A stretch of DNA of 64,000 bases from Lutimaribacter degradans (GCF_023703375.1 NZ_JAMQGO010000005.1:1-64000); one strand, 5' to 3'. Counted from the stretch's first letter, positions 38,536 through 49,767 are shown. A program made the numbers and translations. Notes: generated from the sequence alone by a model not told the origin.

Positions 38536-39297
38536 TTAGCCGCTGACCAGCCCGCCATCGACGATCAGGTTTTGCCCCGTCACGGCCCGCGCCCAGGGCG
38601 AGGCGAAAAACAGCACCGCGTCGGCCAGTTCCTCGGGCGTTGTGACCTGGCCCAGCGGCGTTTGCTGCGCGATCAGGTCGAACACCGCATCGGGTGTGGC
38701 AGCGCTGGCATCGGTCACGCGCAACAACCCGCCCGACACCATGTTGACCGTCACCCCCAGCGGGCCCAGGTCACGCGCCGCCGTGCGGGTCAGCGCCAGC
38801 AGCGCCGCCTTGGCGGCCGTGTAGTCATGGTAGGGCACGACCGGGTTTTGCACCAGGTTGGTGCCGATGGTGACGACACGGCCTGCACCGCGTTCGGCAA
38901 AATGCGGGCGCAGCGCACGGATCAGGTTCAGCGCGCCGCCCACGGCCGTTTCCGCCTGATGCGCGATATCGGCCCATTCCATCGTATCCAGCCCCTTGCG
39001 CGCATCGCCGTTGAACTGGAAATCGGCCAGCGCGTTATGCACCAGCACGTCGGGTGCGCCGAAACGGTCGGTGATGGCGGCAACCATGCCCGCTACCGCA
39101 CCCGGGTCGGTCACGTCGGCCTGGAACGCGGCGGCGTTGGCCCCCAGTTCCGCGGCAAGGGCCTGCGCGGCCTGTTCGCTCTTGCGATAGTTGATGGCCA
39201 CCTTGGCGCCTTCGCGGGCAAAGGCACGCGCAATCGCGGCGCCCAGGCCGCGGCCCGCCCCGGTGACAAGCACGGTCTGATCGGTGAAAACTGTCAT
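38536..39297 (-). CDS. SDR-family oxidoreductase (FabG-like)
   Basis: A 253-residue short-chain dehydrogenase: TGAGRGLGAAIA is the NAD(P)-binding motif, NMVSGG and the catalytic YTAAK (in YHDYTAAKAA) follow. The usual catalytic serine position reads IGTNLVQ, so a threonine may replace it. Start MTVFTDQTVLV at 39297. A TPP riboswitch lies upstream on the same strand, hinting at a thiamine-related substrate. Confidence 0.82.
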   Translation of the reverse strand: MTVFTDQTVLVTGAGRGLGAAIARAFAREGAKVAINYRKSEQAAQALAAELGANAAAFQADVTDPGAVAGMVAAITDRFGAPDVLVHNALADFQFNGDARKGLDTMEWADIAHQAETAVGGALNLIRALRPHFAERGAGRVVTIGTNLVQNPVVPYHDYTAAKAALLALTRTAARDLGPLGVTVNMVSGGLLRVTDASAATPDAVFDLIAQQTPLGQVTTPEELADAVLFFASPWARAVTGQNLIVDGGLVSG

Positions 39298-39444
39298 CTG
39301 GTGTTTCCTTGTCCTGCATTCATGGGCTGCAAGCGGGCGCCCCGCAGCGGCGCGGGGAAAGGAAAACATCGCTGGTCGAAGGTGGTATTCATCACGTCCC
39401 TTCGCCTGCGCGAAAGGACGAAGCCGCCATGAAGGGGACGGTTC

Positions 39445-39522
39445 GCAACTTCCTACGCCGGCATGATCCGGTTCAGGTTCCAAGGGTGCTTCTCAGCCCG
39501 CGTGCGCGGACGCCCCCGTTGC
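39445..39522 (-). promoter_or_regulatory. TPP riboswitch
   Basis: On the minus strand, GCGGGCTGAGAAGCACCCTT, then GGAACCTGAACCGGATCATG and CCGGCGTAGGAAG match the THI-element core closely. A P1 stem GCAAC/GTTGC closes the 78-base aptamer. It lies 147 bases before the SDR start. A downstream hairpin at about 39393-39416 may be the expression platform. Binds thiamine pyrophosphate and usually shuts off thiamine synthesis or transport genes. Confidence 0.9.
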
Positions 39523-39577
39523 AGTGCCCGCACCCCACCGCATCGCCGCGCCGCTGTCAAGCGGCAGGAGCCTGGAA

Positions 39578-39609
39578 CTCAAAAAGGCGGACCCGTGGGC
39601 CCGCCTTTC
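39578..39609 (-). terminator. terminator downstream of ilvC
   Basis: On the minus strand GGCGGGCCC, a short loop, GGGTCCGCC and a T-run (AAAAA on plus, 39580-39584). It separates ilvC from the TPP-riboswitch unit. Confidence 0.75.
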
Positions 39610-39630
39610 TCATCCGGTATCGAAACAGGA

Positions 39631-41237
<1,607 letters not shown>

Positions 41238-41241
<4 letters not shown>

Positions 41242-41693
41242 TCGAGCTGGACGAAACCGACCGCCGCCTGGTTCGCGCGGTGATGACGGATGCCGGACAA
41301 TCGGCCGGTGCGTTGGGCCGCGCGCTGGGCCTGTCGCAGCCTGCCACCTGGCGGCGTCTTAAACGGTTGCGCGACGCGGGCGCGTTGCGCGCCCCCCGGC
41401 TCGATCTCGACCATGCCGCGCTTGGCTTTGGCGTGACCGTGTTCCTGGGGTTGAAACTCGCCACCAAGGGCCGCGTCAGCCTGGAAGATTTCGAACGTGC
41501 GGTCACCGCGATCCCCGAGGTTCAGACGGTTGAGCACGTGCTGGGCCTGTATGATTATCGCCTGCGCGTGGTGGCCCGCGACATCGCCGATTTCGAACGC
41601 GTCCTGCGCCGGCGGATCATGACCTTGCCGGGCGTCGGCAATGTCGAGGCCAACGTGCTCCTCTCCGAAGAACGCCGCCCCGGCCCGATCTGA
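41238..41693 (+). CDS. Lrp/AsnC-family regulator (second of pair)
   Basis: A 151-residue paralogue of the gene upstream: helix-turn-helix GALGRALGLSQPATWRRLKR and AsnC domain with IPEVQTVEHVLGLYDYRL. Translational coupling to the first gene suggests a hetero-oligomer or joint control of ilvC. No ligand can be inferred. Confidence 0.88.
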
Positions 41694-41773
41694 AGGCCGG
41701 GCCACGATTGGTTTTGCCTTTCGGGTCCGCCAGGCGTTATCAGGGCACCAAGACGCATGAAAAAGGACACGCC

Positions 41774-42901
41774 ATGACCGCTTTGCTCGATTCAGTCGAT
41801 CCCGATGGGCTGCTGGAATACTCGGTGGTTTTCACCGACCGCTCGCTGAACCACATGTCTGCAAGTTTCCAGCATGTGATGCGCGACATCTCCGACATGC
41901 TTGCAGAGGTGTATAACGCCGATGGCGTGGCGCTGGTGCCCGGGGGCGGCACCTACGCGATGGAGGCTGTTGCGCGCCAGTTCGGCCACGAGGCCCACGC
42001 GCTGATCGTGCGCAACGGGTGGTTCTCCTTCCGCTGGAGCCAGATTTTCGACGCGGGGCAATTCACCCGCGAGACCACGGTCTTCAAGGCCCGGCAGACC
42101 GGCAACGGCGCGCAGGCGCCCTTTGCGCCCGCGCCGATCGACGAGGTGACAGCCGCCATTCGCGCCGCGCAACCCGACGTGGTGTTCGCCCCGCATGTGG
42201 AAACCAGCGCCGGGCTGATCCTGCCCGACGACTACATTTCCAAATTGGCGCAGGCCGCGCATGACGTGGACGCGCTGATGGTGCTCGATTGCATCGCCAG
42301 CGGCTGCGCTTGGGTAGACATGAAATCAACCGGCGTCGACGTGCTGATCTCGGCCCCGCAAAAGGGGTGGTCCGCCTCCCCCTCGGCTGGCCTTGTCATG
42401 ATGTCGCAGCGCGCGCTCGACCGTCTGCCCGAAACCAGCTCTGACAGCTTTGCCATGGATCTCAAGAAATGGCGCGCCATCATGGAAGCCTACGAACAGG
42501 GCGGTCACGCCTATCACGCGACCATGCCCACCGATGCGCTGCGCGCCTTTCGCGACACGATGCTCGAAACGCGCGACTTTGGCTTTGAAAAGCTGCGCCA
42601 GGCACAATGGGCCCTGGGCAATGGCGTGCGTGCGATGCTGGCCGAGAAGGGCGTGAAATCGGTTGCCGCCGAAGGTTTCGGCGCCCCGGGCGTGGTCGTC
42701 AGCTACACCACCGATCCCGAGATCCAGAATGGCAAGAAATTCGCCGCGCTGGGTATGCAGATCGCTGCGGGTGTGCCGCTTCAATGCGATGAGCCCGAGG
42801 GCTTCATGACCTTCCGCCTGGGCCTGTTCGGTCTCGACAAGCTCTACGATGTGCCCGCTGCCCTGGACCGGCTGCAAAAGGTGGTCGACCAGGTGCTCTG
42901 A
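41774..42901 (+). CDS. class V PLP-dependent aminotransferase
   Basis: A 375-residue PLP enzyme of the aminotransferase class V fold. Motifs include PGGGTYAMEAVARQFGH, HVETSAGLILPDDYI, LMVLDCIASGC and the lysine motif SAPQKGWSASPSAGL. It is distinct in length and N-terminus from the enzyme at 27565-28764. Candidate substrates are serine, alanine or glyoxylate partners; no specific call. It stands alone after the Lrp pair. Confidence 0.78.
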   Translation: MTALLDSVDPDGLLEYSVVFTDRSLNHMSASFQHVMRDISDMLAEVYNADGVALVPGGGTYAMEAVARQFGHEAHALIVRNGWFSFRWSQIFDAGQFTRETTVFKARQTGNGAQAPFAPAPIDEVTAAIRAAQPDVVFAPHVETSAGLILPDDYISKLAQAAHDVDALMVLDCIASGCAWVDMKSTGVDVLISAPQKGWSASPSAGLVMMSQRALDRLPETSSDSFAMDLKKWRAIMEAYEQGGHAYHATMPTDALRAFRDTMLETRDFGFEKLRQAQWALGNGVRAMLAEKGVKSVAAEGFGAPGVVVSYTTDPEIQNGKKFAALGMQIAAGVPLQCDEPEGFMTFRLGLFGLDKLYDVPAALDRLQKVVDQVL

Positions 42902-42904
42902 TCT

Positions 42905-42995
42905 CTTCCTCTTGCCTGAAATACCCCGGGGGTGAATTGGCCCATAGGGCCAAGAGGGGGCAGCGCCCCCTCCTCCGGGCGGGCCCGAAGGGTGC
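42905..42995. repeat. GC-rich intergenic repeat, copy 2
   Basis: Begins CTTCCTCTTGCC, then AAATACCCCGGGGG and a hairpin GGGGGCAGCGCCCCC. It mirrors 31102-31190 and again lies directly after a gene stop. Confidence 0.65.
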
Positions 42996-43001
42996 GCAAG
43001 A

Positions 43002-44204
43002 TCACCCCCGCGCGCCCAGCCCCATCTGCATCATCGTGCGTCGTACCGCGGGCAGTGAATAGATCGCGTTCAGCCCCATCATCCGCAGATCGCGCATGGG
43101 CTGTGCCGACACCATCGAGGCACGGTTGAGCACGTCGATTCCGGTTACGCGTGCCTGCACGTCGAGGTGCCGCCGCCTGTGATAGGTTTCAAGCATTTTC
43201 GCATCGCCCAGGCGGTCGGGCGCGGCCTCGGCCAGTTCCAGCAAGACGCGCATGTCGCCCAGGCTCATGTTCAGGCCCTGCGCGCCGATGGGCGGCACCA
43301 CGTGGGCGGCCTCGGCCACCAGCGCCACGCGCTCGGCATACATGCGTTCGGCCAGTTGGCTGATGATTGGCCAGACCGTCCGCTGCGAGGCCAGCGTCAA
43401 TGGTCCGTAAAGCAGGCAGGACCGCGCGTTCATGGCCGCTTCGAACGCGTCGACCGGCAGGTTCGACAGGCGTATCGCTTCGGGCCCTTGCTCCATCCAG
43501 ACCACGGCCGAGCTGGGCCGCCCCTCGTAATCGGGCAGGGGCACCAGCGTGAAAGGCCCACCCGAACGGTGGATCTCGGTCGAGATGTTGTCATGCGGAA
43601 CCGGATGGGTGACGGCAAAGGCCAGTGCTTTCTGCCCATAGCGCGTGGTTTTCACGGGCACGCCCACGGCCTGCCGCACGGGGCTGTCTCGCCCGTCGGC
43701 GGCGATCACCAGCTTGCAGCGCAGTTGCGTGCCATCGCTCAGGCCCACGCGCGCCTCGCCTTCGCGGGTGAAAACGGACGTGGTGCCGGTGCCTGCACGA
43801 AACTCGACATTCTCGAGCTCGTGCAGCCGGGCGACCATCTCGCGCCGCAAAAGCCAGTTGGGCAGGTTCCAGCCAAAGGGGCGTTCGGAGATGTCTGAGG
43901 CGTTGAAGTCCTTGGTCAGCCGCGCCGTCGGATCGGGCCCGCCGGCATCGACGATACGCATGATCTGCAAGTTTGCCGCGTGGGGCGCCAGCCTGTCCCA
44001 CAGCCCGGCGCGTTCCAGCAGGGCCTGCGCGGGTTGCAGAAAGGCCGTGGTGCGCAGGTCGCTGCCTTCGGCGTCGCGTTCGGTGACCGGCGGGGCGGGG
44101 TCGACGCATATAACCGAAAAGCCCGCCGCCCCGAACACGGCCGCAGCGGTCAGCCCGGCGACACCGCCGCCGGACACCAGAATATCAACTGATTGATGGG
44201 TCAT
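43002..44204 (-). CDS. UbiH/UbiF-type FAD monooxygenase
   Basis: A 400-residue flavoprotein hydroxylase: FAD motif LVSGGGVAGLTAAAVFG at the N-terminus, KLVIAADGRDSPVR as the DG motif, and VALVAEAAHVVPPIGAQGLNM as the GD/AH motif. These hydroxylate the ubiquinone ring during synthesis. Start MTHQSVDILVSG at 44204. The ring position is not assigned. Confidence 0.85.
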   Translation of the reverse strand: MTHQSVDILVSGGGVAGLTAAAVFGAAGFSVICVDPAPPVTERDAEGSDLRTTAFLQPAQALLERAGLWDRLAPHAANLQIMRIVDAGGPDPTARLTKDFNASDISERPFGWNLPNWLLRREMVARLHELENVEFRAGTGTTSVFTREGEARVGLSDGTQLRCKLVIAADGRDSPVRQAVGVPVKTTRYGQKALAFAVTHPVPHDNISTEIHRSGGPFTLVPLPDYEGRPSSAVVWMEQGPEAIRLSNLPVDAFEAAMNARSCLLYGPLTLASQRTVWPIISQLAERMYAERVALVAEAAHVVPPIGAQGLNMSLGDMRVLLELAEAAPDRLGDAKMLETYHRRRHLDVQARVTGIDVLNRASMVSAQPMRDLRMMGLNAIYSLPAVRRTMMQMGLGARG

Positions 44205-44288
44205 GGCCTGTTTGCCTCCTGTCACGGGCAATCTAGGCCGGTTGGGGGCAGGTTTCCAAGCGGCATCCTGTCCCGCCGCGCTGACGGG

Positions 44289-44504
44289 TCAGCCGCGGCT
44301 GATCATGATCAGCACGACATACATCACCGGCACCATTGCCAGCGCGGGAATGTAAAGGCCCGGCACGCCCCATTGGGCGATGGCCAGCCCCCAGCCCACC
44401 AGCGCCAGAAGCACTGTCAGCAGGATCTTGCGGGCCAGCGCGTCTTCGCTTTTGGTGTCGTTGCGGGGGTCGGACGCGGTGGTTTGGGTGTCGGCAAGTG
44501 TCAT
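44289..44504 (-). CDS. small two-helix membrane protein
   Basis: A 71-residue protein with two hydrophobic helices in the C-terminal half (KILLTVLLALVGWGLAIAQW and PALAMVPVMYVVLIMI) and a charged N-terminus. No family recognised. Confidence 0.6.
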   Translation of the reverse strand: MTLADTQTTASDPRNDTKSEDALARKILLTVLLALVGWGLAIAQWGVPGLYIPALAMVPVMYVVLIMISRG

Positions 44505-44603
44505 GATCGGTGTCTCCTGGTTGCGCTGTTGCAACAGTTAACATTCACGATCGCGAATGAAAGATGCAGATTGCCGCAGTGCGACAATGCGCCTGCGCCA
44601 CGG

Positions 44604-45248
44604 TTACAATATCTTGGCCAGGAACCCTGACAGGTCGTCCGTGTGGTGATGAATATGGCTGGCCTGAAGGCGCTCTGGTGCCACGTGAACGGTGCGCATG
44701 CCCATCTGGTGCGGCGCGGTCAGGTTGCGCGGATCGTCTTCGAACATCGCGGCGCGGTCGGGGGCCAGGCCGTCGCGCTCAAAGATTGCCTGAAAGGCCT
44801 CGCGCTCGGGTTTGGGGCGGTAGCCCGCGTCCTCGACCCCATAGATCGCGTCGAACAGGCCCGACAGGCCACGCTGGGCCAGAACCCGTTCGGCATAGGG
44901 CGCGCTGCCGTTGGTATAGACGATGCGCCGCCCGGGCAGATCACGGATGCGCGCGGCCAGGTCAGGGTCGGCATCCAGGTGGCGCATGTCGATGTCATGC
45001 ACCTCGACAAGGTAGGGCTCGGGGTCGATCTGGTGCTCGCGCATCAACCCGGCCAGCGTGGTCCCGTGCGTTTGCCAGTAATGGTGGCGCAAATGGTTTG
45101 CCTGGGCATGATCGACGCCCAGATGGTCCATCACGAATTGCGTCATGCGTATCTCGATCTGGTCGAACAGGCGCGCCTGGGGCGGGTAAAGCGTGTTGTC
45201 GAGGTCAAAGACCCAATTGTCGACATGGCTGAAGAATTCTCTGGGCAT
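44604..45248 (-). CDS. HAD-family pyrimidine 5'-nucleotidase-like hydrolase
   Basis: A 214-residue HAD hydrolase. Motif I is FDLDNTLYPP, motif II VYTNGSAPYAERVL, and motif III/IV KPEREAF and MFEDDPRNL. The DNTLYP variant is typical of Sdt1-type pyrimidine nucleotidases, which release phosphate from pyrimidine nucleotides. Confidence 0.82.
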   Translation of the reverse strand: MPREFFSHVDNWVFDLDNTLYPPQARLFDQIEIRMTQFVMDHLGVDHAQANHLRHHYWQTHGTTLAGLMREHQIDPEPYLVEVHDIDMRHLDADPDLAARIRDLPGRRIVYTNGSAPYAERVLAQRGLSGLFDAIYGVEDAGYRPKPEREAFQAIFERDGLAPDRAAMFEDDPRNLTAPHQMGMRTVHVAPERLQASHIHHHTDDLSGFLAKIL

Positions 45249-45353
45249 GGGCTCTGCCTACTGCGGCGCGGCGCCGCGCACAAGACACGGCGCTTGATTG
45301 CCGGGTGCAGTGAGGGCTACCTTGTCGCGATCGAGCACGGAGACCAGACGGAT

Positions 45354-46010
45354 ATGAGCGATCTCAAGACCCCGCAAAAGGATGCCTACAGCCTGATCCT
45401 GGACGCGATCGACAGCGGCACCTATCGGCCGGGCGACCGGCTGGTGGAAAGCGAGTTGGCCGACCGGTTCGGGGTGTCACGCACACCGATCCGCGAGGCG
45501 TTGCAGCGTCTTGAAACGCAATCCCTGTTGACGCGCGACGGGCGGTCGTTGATCGTGGCGTCGCTGGACCACAACCAGTTGAGCGAACTTTACGTGGTGC
45601 GTGCCGAGTTGGAGGGGTTGGCCGCGCGGTTGGCCGCGCGCCATGCCACGGAAGAGGAAATTCGCGTTCTGCGCGACATGGTCGAGGATGATCGCGGCCT
45701 GACCGATCAGCCGCAGGCCCTGAGCCGCGCGAACCGCCGGTTTCACAAGCAGATCCACCTGGCCAGCCACAATCGGTACCTGGTGCAGCAGCTTGGGTTG
45801 GTGCATCGCTCGATGGCCCTGATGGCCACCACCTCGATCGCGGCCGAGGGGCGCGGGCGCGACACGATAACCGAGCATGACGCCATCGTTGACGCGATTG
45901 CCAACCGGAATGAAGAGGTGGCCTATCAAACGCTGAAAGACCACATTTCAAAGGCTTTCGTGACGCGTCTGAAGCTCGATTCTGGCGCTGTCAAATCGGT
46001 GGGGGACTAG
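45354..46010 (+). CDS. GntR-family regulator (FCD domain)
   Basis: A 218-residue regulator: winged helix at ~10-65 (GDRLVESELADRFGVSRTPI, REALQRL) and an FCD all-helical ligand domain (RRFHKQIHLASHN). The start MSDLKTP at 45354 is chosen; longer open sequence upstream is antisense to the HAD gene. The 3' end overlaps the convergent glycosyltransferase by 63 bases. Effector unknown. Confidence 0.85.
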   Translation: MSDLKTPQKDAYSLILDAIDSGTYRPGDRLVESELADRFGVSRTPIREALQRLETQSLLTRDGRSLIVASLDHNQLSELYVVRAELEGLAARLAARHATEEEIRVLRDMVEDDRGLTDQPQALSRANRRFHKQIHLASHNRYLVQQLGLVHRSMALMATTSIAAEGRGRDTITEHDAIVDAIANRNEEVAYQTLKDHISKAFVTRLKLDSGAVKSVGD

Positions 46011-47873
46011 GCCCCGACTGGGCAGATGCAGCGACAGGCCATGTTCCGTCTTGTCCCAGTAAAAAGGCGCCGTGATCAACTCCCATAGCGCCTTGTATGC
46101 GGCGATGCAGCCTAGCGGAAAGTACAAATGCAGGCTGGGCACCCAGGGCCAGAGATGGCGGTGCTCGGCGCCCCGCACGGCATAGATCGCCGCACCCATG
46201 GTCAAAAGCTCGACCCCGAGAAACAGTTTTCCCATCATCAGCAGCAAGTCGCGTGACAGCACGTGTTCCATAGGATGCGTGACCCCCAGCGGCATGAGCC
46301 AGAACGACCACAACAACGGCGCCAGCAGAAATTGTGACAGCGCGGTGATGAAATGGGTCTGCATGCCAAGGAATTTCCACCACCCCATCTGCCGGATCAG
46401 GACACGCGGCCGGCGCATATGCACGATCCAGGTGACCATGTACCCCTTGAGCCAGCGCGAGCGTTGCTTGATCCAGGGCCAGATGCGGCAGTTCGCCTCT
46501 TCGCCGGTGGTGGTGTCGATCATTTCCGTGCGATAGCCGTGGCGGGACAGCCGAAAGCCCAGATCGGCGTCCTCGGTCACGTTATGGGCATCCCAGCCGC
46601 CCAGTTCCTCCAATGCGTCGCGGCGAAAGAACAGCGTGGTGCCGCCCAGCGGGATGGCAAAGCCCAGCCGCGCCATTCCCGGCAGCATGACGCGAAACCA
46701 TGTGGCGTATTCGATGGTGAAACAGCGCGCCAGCCAGCTTTGCCGGGGGTTGTAATAATCAAGCACCCCTTGCAGGCAGACCAGGTCGTCAGGCGCTGTC
46801 AGGAACCGGGCGGCCACGCGATCGATCTGCTCGGGCGCGGGGGCATCCTCGGCGTCCCAGATCCCGATGATGTCGCCGCGGCAGCAATCCAACGCGTAAT
46901 TCATCGCCCGCGGCTTGGTGCGCGGCTGACCGTCTGGCACGACGACCATGCGCATCCATGGCGGCAGCGTGACATCGGCTAGCACGTCGCGTGTCAGCGT
47001 GTCGGTTTCTTCCAGCACTAGGACCACGTCCAGCAATGCCTTGGGATAGGTCAGGCGCGACAGGCGCTCGACCAGGACTGTGGCCACGTTGCGTTCGCGA
47101 AACAGCGGCACCAGTACCGAGACTCGGGGCAGGGGGGCGTTGGTGGGCGGCTGTACTGGCCCGGGGCGGCGCGGGCGCGTCAAGAAGGAGACCAGCGCCG
47201 CGGTTTTCTGAAGGGCCGATACGATCAGCGTGAAACAGGCCCAAGTGACCAGCGCCGTCAGGCTTTCGAACGGATAGGCGATCACGAGGGCAAGACAAAG
47301 GATGACGGCGACAGCGGTGCAAGCCAGGCGGCGGCGCGGATGCCGGCCCCAGGTGCGGCAGCTTTCCCGCGCCGGAACACGGGCCGACGCAGCGGCAACC
47401 AGCACGGATTTTCCGAGCGCGGCGACGGTTTGCTGCACCGTGGCCTCGTCCGTCAGCACGAGGGGGGCGTCAGCCCAAACCCGGGGCAGCGTGTTGCGCA
47501 CCCGGTCAAGCCGATCAGGCCGGGCGCAAACCAGCAGGCGCTTGCCCGCGCGGTCGCGCGTTGGCAGAAGCGTATGCTTGAGGCAGGTCGCCGGGCCAAG
47601 TGCCGCCAGGGCATCGGTATCGACCATGTGCCTGGATTGATCGAACAGACCGACCCCGAGGTGGTCGGCCCGTGCCTGCAACAGCATGTTACCGTCAATG
47701 CCATATCCAAGGCGCAACAGGTCCGACAGGTCGGCATCCTGATGTTGCCGGGCCGATTGCGCCCTGAGCAGCACTTGGGGTGAAACCAACCCGCGCCTGC
47801 GCAAATGCGACGCGAAACTATACGGCCTGACCGGCTTGTGCGCCGTGAACGGCGTTTGGACGAGTTCTGTCAC
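45948..47873 (-). CDS. GT2 glycosyltransferase with N-terminal GspE/MshEN-like domain
   Basis: A 641-residue protein. Residues ~20-160 resemble the GspE N-terminal/MshEN domain (FASHLRRRGLVSPQVLLRAQ, DLLRLGYGIDGNMLLQA). Two helices near 185-220 precede a processive GT2 domain with the acidic motifs VLEETD, DAEDAP and TEDADLG, and QRSRWLKG as QxxRW. Several C-terminal helices complete a cellulose-synthase-like layout. It likely polymerises or exports a polysaccharide. MshEN domains can bind c-di-GMP; whether this one does is inference. Confidence 0.8.
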   Translation of the reverse strand: MTELVQTPFTAHKPVRPYSFASHLRRRGLVSPQVLLRAQSARQHQDADLSDLLRLGYGIDGNMLLQARADHLGVGLFDQSRHMVDTDALAALGPATCLKHTLLPTRDRAGKRLLVCARPDRLDRVRNTLPRVWADAPLVLTDEATVQQTVAALGKSVLVAAASARVPARESCRTWGRHPRRRLACTAVAVILCLALVIAYPFESLTALVTWACFTLIVSALQKTAALVSFLTRPRRPGPVQPPTNAPLPRVSVLVPLFRERNVATVLVERLSRLTYPKALLDVVLVLEETDTLTRDVLADVTLPPWMRMVVVPDGQPRTKPRAMNYALDCCRGDIIGIWDAEDAPAPEQIDRVAARFLTAPDDLVCLQGVLDYYNPRQSWLARCFTIEYATWFRVMLPGMARLGFAIPLGGTTLFFRRDALEELGGWDAHNVTEDADLGFRLSRHGYRTEMIDTTTGEEANCRIWPWIKQRSRWLKGYMVTWIVHMRRPRVLIRQMGWWKFLGMQTHFITALSQFLLAPLLWSFWLMPLGVTHPMEHVLSRDLLLMMGKLFLGVELLTMGAAIYAVRGAEHRHLWPWVPSLHLYFPLGCIAAYKALWELITAPFYWDKTEHGLSLHLPSRGLVPHRFDSARIELQTRHESL

Positions 47874-47955
47874 CCGCTGTTTCCTTCCCTTTTCCCAAGG
47901 GGTAAAACAGCAGGGTTAACAGTGGATTAATCGCAATGGGGCCCGACGAACGGCG

Positions 47956-49113
47956 TCAGGCAGGTTGACGCGTGTTCATGGAAGCGGCGAAGCGTTCGAA
48001 CAGGTAAAAGCTATCTTGCGGGCCGGGGCTGGCCTCGGGGTGATACTGCACCGAGAAGACCGGGCGATCGGCCACGCGCAGCCCGCAGTTCGAGCCATCG
48101 AAAAGCGAAACATGGGTTTCCACGATGCCCTGCGGCAGGCTCTGGCTGTCAACGGCAAAGCCGTGGTTCATGCTTGTGATCTCGACCTTGCCGGTTTCCA
48201 GGTCCTTGACCGGGTGGTTGGCGCCATGATGGCCATGGTTCATCTTGACGGTCCGTGCCCCCAGCGCCAGTGCCAGCATCTGGTGGCCAAGGCAGATGCC
48301 GAACATGGGCAGATCGGTGCGATCCAGCACGCCGCGGATCATCGGCACGGCGTACGCGCCGGTTGCCGAAGGGTCGCCCGGACCATTCGACAGGAACACG
48401 CCGTCGGGCTCATGCGCCAGCACCTCGTCCGCGGTGGCGGTGGCGGGCAGAACGGTCACGTCACAGCCCGCGCTGGCCAAGCAACGCAGGATGTTGCGCT
48501 TGGCACCGTAATCTACCGCGACGACCTTGAATTTCGCATCCGTCTGCGGCGCGTAGCCCTGTGGCCAGGCCCACCGCATCTCGTTCCAGCGATAGGATTG
48601 TGCACAGGTGACATCCTTGGCCAGGTCCAGCCCTTCGAGCCCGGAAAAGGCGCGGGCGCGGGCAACCAGTGCCTCGACGTCGAACTGGCCATCGGGGTTG
48701 TGTTCCAGCGCCACGTGCGGCGCGCCTTGCTGGCGGATGGCACGGGTCAGGCGGCGGGTGTCGACGCCGCCAATGGCGATGCGCCCGCGCCGGGCCAGCC
48801 AGTCTGACAGGGGCTCGACCGCGCGCCAGTTGCTTGGTTCGGTCGGATCCCATTTCACCACCATGCCGGCTGCCACCGGATCGGCGGTTTCATCGTCATC
48901 GGGGTTCACGCCCACGTTGCCGATATGGGGGAAGGTGAAGGTTACGATCTGGCCGGCGTAGGACGGGTCGGTCATGATTTCCTGGTAGCCGGTCATCGCG
49001 GTGTTGAAACACAGCTCGGCCTGGGCCTGACCGGTGGCGCCGAAGCCGCGCCCGTAAAACAGCGTGCCATCTGCAAGGGCAAGGCAGGCGGTGGGGCGGG
49101 GTGTCTGCGACAT
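47956..49113 (-). CDS. carA: carbamoyl-phosphate synthase small chain
   Basis: A 385-residue glutamine amidotransferase subunit. N-terminal family motif LADGTLFYGRGFGA, then TGYQEIMTDPSYAGQIV, and the class I GATase nucleophile MFGICLGHQML with the HPEASPGP histidine/glutamate. It supplies ammonia to CarB for arginine and pyrimidine synthesis. ATG at 49113; divergent from yqeY. Confidence 0.96.
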   Translation of the reverse strand: MSQTPRPTACLALADGTLFYGRGFGATGQAQAELCFNTAMTGYQEIMTDPSYAGQIVTFTFPHIGNVGVNPDDDETADPVAAGMVVKWDPTEPSNWRAVEPLSDWLARRGRIAIGGVDTRRLTRAIRQQGAPHVALEHNPDGQFDVEALVARARAFSGLEGLDLAKDVTCAQSYRWNEMRWAWPQGYAPQTDAKFKVVAVDYGAKRNILRCLASAGCDVTVLPATATADEVLAHEPDGVFLSNGPGDPSATGAYAVPMIRGVLDRTDLPMFGICLGHQMLALALGARTVKMNHGHHGANHPVKDLETGKVEITSMNHGFAVDSQSLPQGIVETHVSLFDGSNCGLRVADRPVFSVQYHPEASPGPQDSFYLFERFAASMNTRQPA

Positions 49114-49251
49114 GGGGAATCCTCCGAGCGGCCAAATTGGCGGATACCTATGCCCCTGGCCTCGCCCGGTCAAGGGCGAAGCGCGGTTGTCAGAGAGGGT
49201 GTTTGTGCCTATCTCTGACCCTTCAAACGAAGCCAAGGGGATGGCGACGAC

Positions 49252-49713
49252 ATGGATATGAGAGAGCGGATCACCGCGGCGCTGAAAAAGGCGATGAAGG
49301 AAAGGCAGGCTGACCGATTGTCGACGCTGCGCCTGATCAACGCGGCGATCAAGGATCGCGATATTGCCGCGCGCGGCGATGGCGAAGAGGGCGGTGTCAG
49401 CGATGCGGACGTGCTTGCCATACTTGGCAAGATGGCCAAGCAGCGCCAGGAAAGCGCGCGCGCCTACGAAGAAGGCGGGCGGCTGGACCTGGCCGAGCGC
49501 GAGCGCGCCGAGATCGAGGTGATCGAAGAGTTCCTGCCCCGGCAGTTGAGCGACAAGGAAGTGCGCGCCGCGATAGATGCGGCAATCACCAACATCGGCG
49601 CAACGTCTATCCGCGACATGGGCAAGGTGATGGGGGCCCTGAAAGAAAAATATACCGGCAGGATGGATTTCGGTGCGGTCGGCCCCATGGTGAAAGACCG
49701 GTTGAGCACCTGA
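49252..49713 (+). CDS. GatB/YqeY-domain protein
   Basis: A 153-residue all-helical protein: RLSTLRLINAAIKDRDI and QRQESARAYEEGGR match YqeY proteins, related to the tail domain of GatB. Biochemical role unknown; it often sits beside carA as here. A terminator follows at 49736-49767. Confidence 0.88.
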   Translation: MDMRERITAALKKAMKERQADRLSTLRLINAAIKDRDIAARGDGEEGGVSDADVLAILGKMAKQRQESARAYEEGGRLDLAERERAEIEVIEEFLPRQLSDKEVRAAIDAAITNIGATSIRDMGKVMGALKEKYTGRMDFGAVGPMVKDRLST

Positions 49714-49735
49714 CGCAATGACCTTTGCAAGGATG

Positions 49736-49767
49736 CCCCGCCCGGCCTGTGCCGTGGCGGGGTTTTT
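49736..49767 (+). terminator. terminator downstream of yqeY
   Basis: Stem CCCCGCC (49736-49742) / GGCGGGG (49756-49762) followed by TTTTT (49763-49767). Confidence 0.85.
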
